This document shows positions 5,233-6,648 of a stretch of DNA of 6,648 bases, piece after piece; position 1 is the first letter of the stretch; every line of letters begins with the position of its first letter. The stretch comes from M55B112 sp040880545 (lineage in GTDB: Bacteria > Bacteroidota > Bacteroidia > Bacteroidales > GCA-2748055). The notes under the pieces were generated by a model. It worked only from the letters and a program-made list of their open reading frames with translations. It was not told the DNA's origin and searched no databases. The stretch covers positions 1 to 6,648 of the forward strand of contig JBBDIE010000045.1 of NCBI GenBank assembly GCA_040880545.1, given 5' to 3'. The position numbers and the translations under genes were made by a program.

Positions 5233-6528
5233 TTATTCGTCGTTCAGATCATCCGGATCATCGTCCATATCGCCTTCAGATTTGGCAACAATAGATGCAA
5301 CCGTTGAGTCGCCAGTTACATTTACCACGGTCCTGAGCATATCGATGGGTCTGTCAACTCCCAGGATCAGTGCCAACCCTTCTACGGGAATACCCACAGA
5401 AGAGAGAACGACAATCAGCATAACAATACTTCCTCCGGGAACACCTGGTGAGCCGATGGATGCCAAAGTGGCCAGTAATACGATAGATAATTGCTGACTC
5501 AACGAAAGGTCCATCCCAAAAACCTGGGCAATGAAAACAGCGGCAACGGCCTGGTAACATGCCGTACCATCCATATTAATAGTCACTCCTACCGGCAATA
5601 CGAAATTTCCTATGGTTTTGGCGACTTTAAATTCATTGGTCACCTGTTTTAGTGTAACCGGAAGTGTTGCTGCACTGGAGCTTGTTGAAAATGCTACCAA
5701 TTGGGCGGGCAAAATTCCCCTCAGAAACCTGACGATGCCGATATTAGTAAACAGACGCATCAACAGGGGATAAAAAATCAAGATAAGTAAAAATAATCCC
5801 AGTGAGACTGTAACCATATACATCCCCAGCGCTTTGAAAAGTTCTGTATCACCCGAAAAATCAACGATTAAGCCGGCCATTAGTGCCAGAACTCCGATGG
5901 GTGCAAATCGCATGATCAGGTCGATAATCTTCAGGATAATGTCATTAAGCCCTCCGAAAAAGTCCCTGACAACCTTCACCCTGGCTTCCGGGATCAGTAC
6001 CATGGCCATACCAAAGAGTATCGCGAAAAAGATTACCTGAAGCATTTTCGAGTTATCGCCTGCAGCAAAAACAATATTTTCCGGGATCATCTCTTCAAAG
6101 AAATGTAGCGGCGATTGTTCCCTGACCTCATCGGCAAATAGCTGTTTTTCAGAGATATCGTCGAAAAATCGATCCCTGTACTCCTCCTGCCGTTCCTGTG
6201 GAAAAACATTACCCGGTTTTATTAAGTTCACAAGTCCTAACCCCACAGTGGTAGCAATCAGCGTGGTGACCAGGTAGATGGAAATGGTTTTCAGCCCTAT
6301 CCTGGAGAGTTTGGTGATGTTCGAAAGGCTGGATATTCCCTTTACAAGGGAGACAAATATCAGCGGCACCGCAATGAGTTTCAATAACTTGAGGAATATA
6401 TTTCCCCACGGTTTAATCCAGTTGGTTGTGAAATCTTCCAGGGAGGTCCAGACAGCAACAAGTCCCCAGAGGACCCCGATGCCCATACCAATGAATATCT
6501 TTACCCATAGCGGTAGTTTTTTATACAT
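5233..6528 (-). CDS. Dicarboxylate/amino acid:cation symporter (DAACS, GltP/GltPh-like)
   Basis: This 431-residue inner-membrane carrier belongs to the family that takes up glutamate, aspartate or C4-dicarboxylates with Na+ or H+. Hydrophobic segments cover the expected eight helices plus two re-entrant hairpins. Signature elements are the Ser-rich hairpin 1 tip STSSSAATLP (281-290), NMDGT in helix 7 (318-322), hairpin 2 IGSPGVPGGS (358-367) and helix 8 DMLRTVVNVTGD (396-407). Asp396, Arg399 and Asn403 align with GltPh D394, R397 and N401. The Arg binds the substrate side-chain carboxylate, which favours an acidic substrate over a neutral one. A charged loop lies at about 111-150, and the C-terminus is Asp-rich (420-430). 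The ATG at 6528 fits a normal family N-terminus and has purine-rich GAAGAGA just upstream. The gene appears monocistronic. Substrate and coupling ion remain unresolved. Confidence 0.94.
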   Translation of the reverse strand: MYKKLPLWVKIFIGMGIGVLWGLVAVWTSLEDFTTNWIKPWGNIFLKLLKLIAVPLIFVSLVKGISSLSNITKLSRIGLKTISIYLVTTLIATTVGLGLVNLIKPGNVFPQERQEEYRDRFFDDISEKQLFADEVREQSPLHFFEEMIPENIVFAAGDNSKMLQVIFFAILFGMAMVLIPEARVKVVRDFFGGLNDIILKIIDLIMRFAPIGVLALMAGLIVDFSGDTELFKALGMYMVTVSLGLFLLILIFYPLLMRLFTNIGIVRFLRGILPAQLVAFSTSSSAATLPVTLKQVTNEFKVAKTIGNFVLPVGVTINMDGTACYQAVAAVFIAQVFGMDLSLSQQLSIVLLATLASIGSPGVPGGSIVMLIVVLSSVGIPVEGLALILGVDRPIDMLRTVVNVTGDSTVASIVAKSEGDMDDDPDDLNDE

Positions 6529-6577
6529 AGTCTCTTCGGTTTAATTTGTCAGTTGTATACTTAAATCTCATTAATTC

Positions 6578-6648
6578 GAGTCTCTCAATAAATTAGAGTG
6601 GCTGGATCATAATGTTCGAGATCAAGGGTTATTCCCTGCGGTCATGAG
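6578..6648 (+). repeat. Dispersed repeat, copy C (left part only, cut by window end)
   Basis: This segment aligns without gaps to 981-1051 of copy B, with about 7 differences in 71 bases. The final 31 bases, from TTCGAGATCAAGGG to GTCATGAG, are identical. It begins 49 bp upstream of the symporter start, so it borders or overlaps that gene's promoter region. The right module would lie beyond the window. Confidence 0.8.

Noticed and set aside
4794..6528. Operator cluster II as the control region of the symporter
   Set aside because: The symporter is on the reverse strand and its promoter must lie beyond 6528; the operators lie past its 3' end, so they cannot act at its start directly.

Overview
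This window looks like chromosome from a member of the Bacteroidota. Three things support that. Possible promoter elements fit the phylum's -7 consensus TAnnTTTG, and start codons lack strong Shine-Dalgarno sequences. The S41 protease lipoprotein has a Cys-Lys-Asp/Glu-rich N-terminus typical of the phylum. The Xre-type regulator ends in a 'VIVFYADNSFESY'-like tail that I associate with Bacteroidota regulators. I cannot name the genus from sequence alone.

Layout, left to right. Positions 1-93 are a partial copy (A) of a dispersed non-coding repeat, followed by a 9-bp-stem hairpin. A forward gene (170-907) encodes a protein-L-isoaspartate O-methyltransferase with an export-type leader and ends at a rho-independent terminator. 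A complete copy (B) of the repeat (about 981-1167), with a nested stem-loop, separates it from a second forward gene (1349-2734), an S41-family (C-terminal-processing-type) protease predicted to be a lipoprotein. Convergent to that lies a reverse-strand pair: an Xre/cI-like regulator (3837-4334) followed 30 bp later by a class 2 dihydroorotate dehydrogenase, pyrD (2757-3806). Upstream of the regulator is an AT-rich, largely gene-free stretch of about 900 bp. It holds at least seven copies of a 12-bp palindrome, TTACAnnTGTAA and close variants, in two clusters. The last gene (5233-6528, reverse) is a dicarboxylate/amino-acid:cation symporter. The window closes in the left part of a third repeat copy (C, 6578-6648).

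How the genes relate. The methyltransferase, protease and transporter look like independent envelope or housekeeping genes separated by repeats. The linked unit is regulator plus pyrD. The operator array at the regulator's promoter implies autoregulation, and because no terminator lies between the two genes, pyrD may share that control. A second operator cluster 400-600 bp upstream suggests either looping or a second, rightward promoter, which could drive a very small ORF at 4961-5107. This regulator/operator region is the least conventional part of the window. I see no CRISPR array, tRNA, rRNA, transposase or clear defence system here.
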